A stretch of 5,500 nt of DNA, taken from the NCBI GenBank assembly GCA_020025915.1, contig JAHHRH010000079.1, positions 1-5,500 on the forward strand, read 5' to 3'. A model generated the notes under the pieces. The model did not search any database and was not told where the DNA came from. It was given only the letters and a program-made list of their open reading frames with translations. This DNA comes from Sutterella sp. (GTDB lineage Bacteria; Pseudomonadota; Gammaproteobacteria; Burkholderiales; Burkholderiaceae_F). The stretch's first letter is position 1; every line of letters starts with the position of its first letter. A program made the translations under genes and the position numbers. This document shows, piece by piece, positions 5,173-5,500 of the stretch.

Positions 5173-5500
5173 TTAAAAAAGCGTTTGACTTTGACTATGT
5201 CGCCCTCATGAAGCGTACCTGGCGCTACATGCACCGTACCAGCATCGATTGCAAAAATACGCGTGTTGCCGCGCCCTTTGCTGACGGGGCGAGCAACGGT
5301 CTTTTGCCCCTCTCTTTCAATCGCGACACAAAGCTCACCTTCGGTTTCGACGGTGAGCGTTTCACTTATAGGGAGCAACAGTTCTTCTTGGTGTCACTGC
5401 TGTCCAAGAACCGCGGAATTTGAAAAATGACGCCTGTGCGAGAACTCTTTTCAAGCGTTAGAACCGCTTTTGCGATTTGCCCTCTTAAAATTGCAAGGCT
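5169..5500 (-). pseudogene. Probable frame-disrupted moeA-like gene, 3' end (partial)
   Basis: On the minus strand two open frames follow one another. Frame A enters from beyond 5500 and ends at TAA 5368-5366. It reads SLAILRGQIAKAVLTLEK and continues SSRTG. Frame B is open from 5393 down to the TGA at 5171-5169 and ends KTVARPVSKGRGN, AIDAGTVHVAPGTLHEGD, IVKVKRFFN. Frame B resembles the C-terminal domain of molybdopterin molybdenumtransferase MoeA (VARP, then a G-rich turn, then an alanine/valine strand and an EGD-V-V end). Frame A resembles the preceding MoeA segment around GNPV-x-AxVTFE-x-F-x-RP, with LPGNP altered to LRGQI. About 45 residues separate the two, close to the MoeA spacing. 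Frame B lacks an ATG start and follows an in-frame TGA (5396-5394), so a -1-type indel between 5369 and 5393 would join them. A real short gene with a TTG start (5378-5376), or an assembly error, are alternatives. Family recognition is from memory and tentative. Confidence 0.4.

Noticed and set aside
5160..5423. Plus-strand ORF of 87 codons
   Set aside because: It begins inside the inverted repeat, has no ribosome site, and lies antisense to the more protein-like minus-strand frames.

Overview
The window reads as chromosomal DNA of a Gram-negative proteobacterium. It carries an E. coli-type tRNA-Ile2 with encoded CCA, an IHF-type DNA-bending protein, Sec-exported periplasmic proteins, a PhoB-type promoter and a four-TM FtsX/MacB-like ABC permease. 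Base composition is moderate and gene spacing is tight. A betaproteobacterium of the Sutterellaceae kind would fit, but that is an impression, not something the sequence proves. There is no integrase, insertion sequence or CRISPR array.

Layout. Bases 1-50 hold nothing I can name. A minus-strand tRNA-Ile(CAU) at 94-170 has its own promoter (181-209) and intrinsic terminator (51-85). Bases 210-366 form an intergenic leader with no convincing promoter. An IHF-beta-like gene (367-693) follows and ends in a strong intrinsic terminator (714-751). Bases 752-906 are a regulatory region: four 7-base units at an exact 11-base period (792-831) look like a PhoB operator array, followed at the E. coli phoA spacing by a -10 element (842-847). 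These drive a secreted alkaline phosphatase that starts at GTG 907, not at the upstream GTG at 814. It also ends in its own terminator (2681-2719).

A compact three-gene operon occupies 2748-5103. It encodes a small exported protein with a CPFC motif, a LolD/MacB-type ATPase and an FtsX/MacB-type permease whose periplasmic domain carries a GHKHSHAH histidine cluster. The genes are 2 bp apart and then overlap by 1 bp, so they probably make one complex. The CxxC and His clusters suggest metal or thiol chemistry in the periplasm. Downstream is a perfect 14-bp inverted repeat (5129-5172) without a U tract. On the opposite strand, 5169-5500 holds the 3' end of what looks like a frame-disrupted moeA-like gene.

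Together the window offers a phosphate-starvation phosphatase with a readable Pho operator, an uncharacterised metal- or thiol-flavoured ABC system, and a probable decaying molybdenum-cofactor gene. I see no unmistakably new system. The three-gene ABC cassette is the best candidate for undescribed biology.
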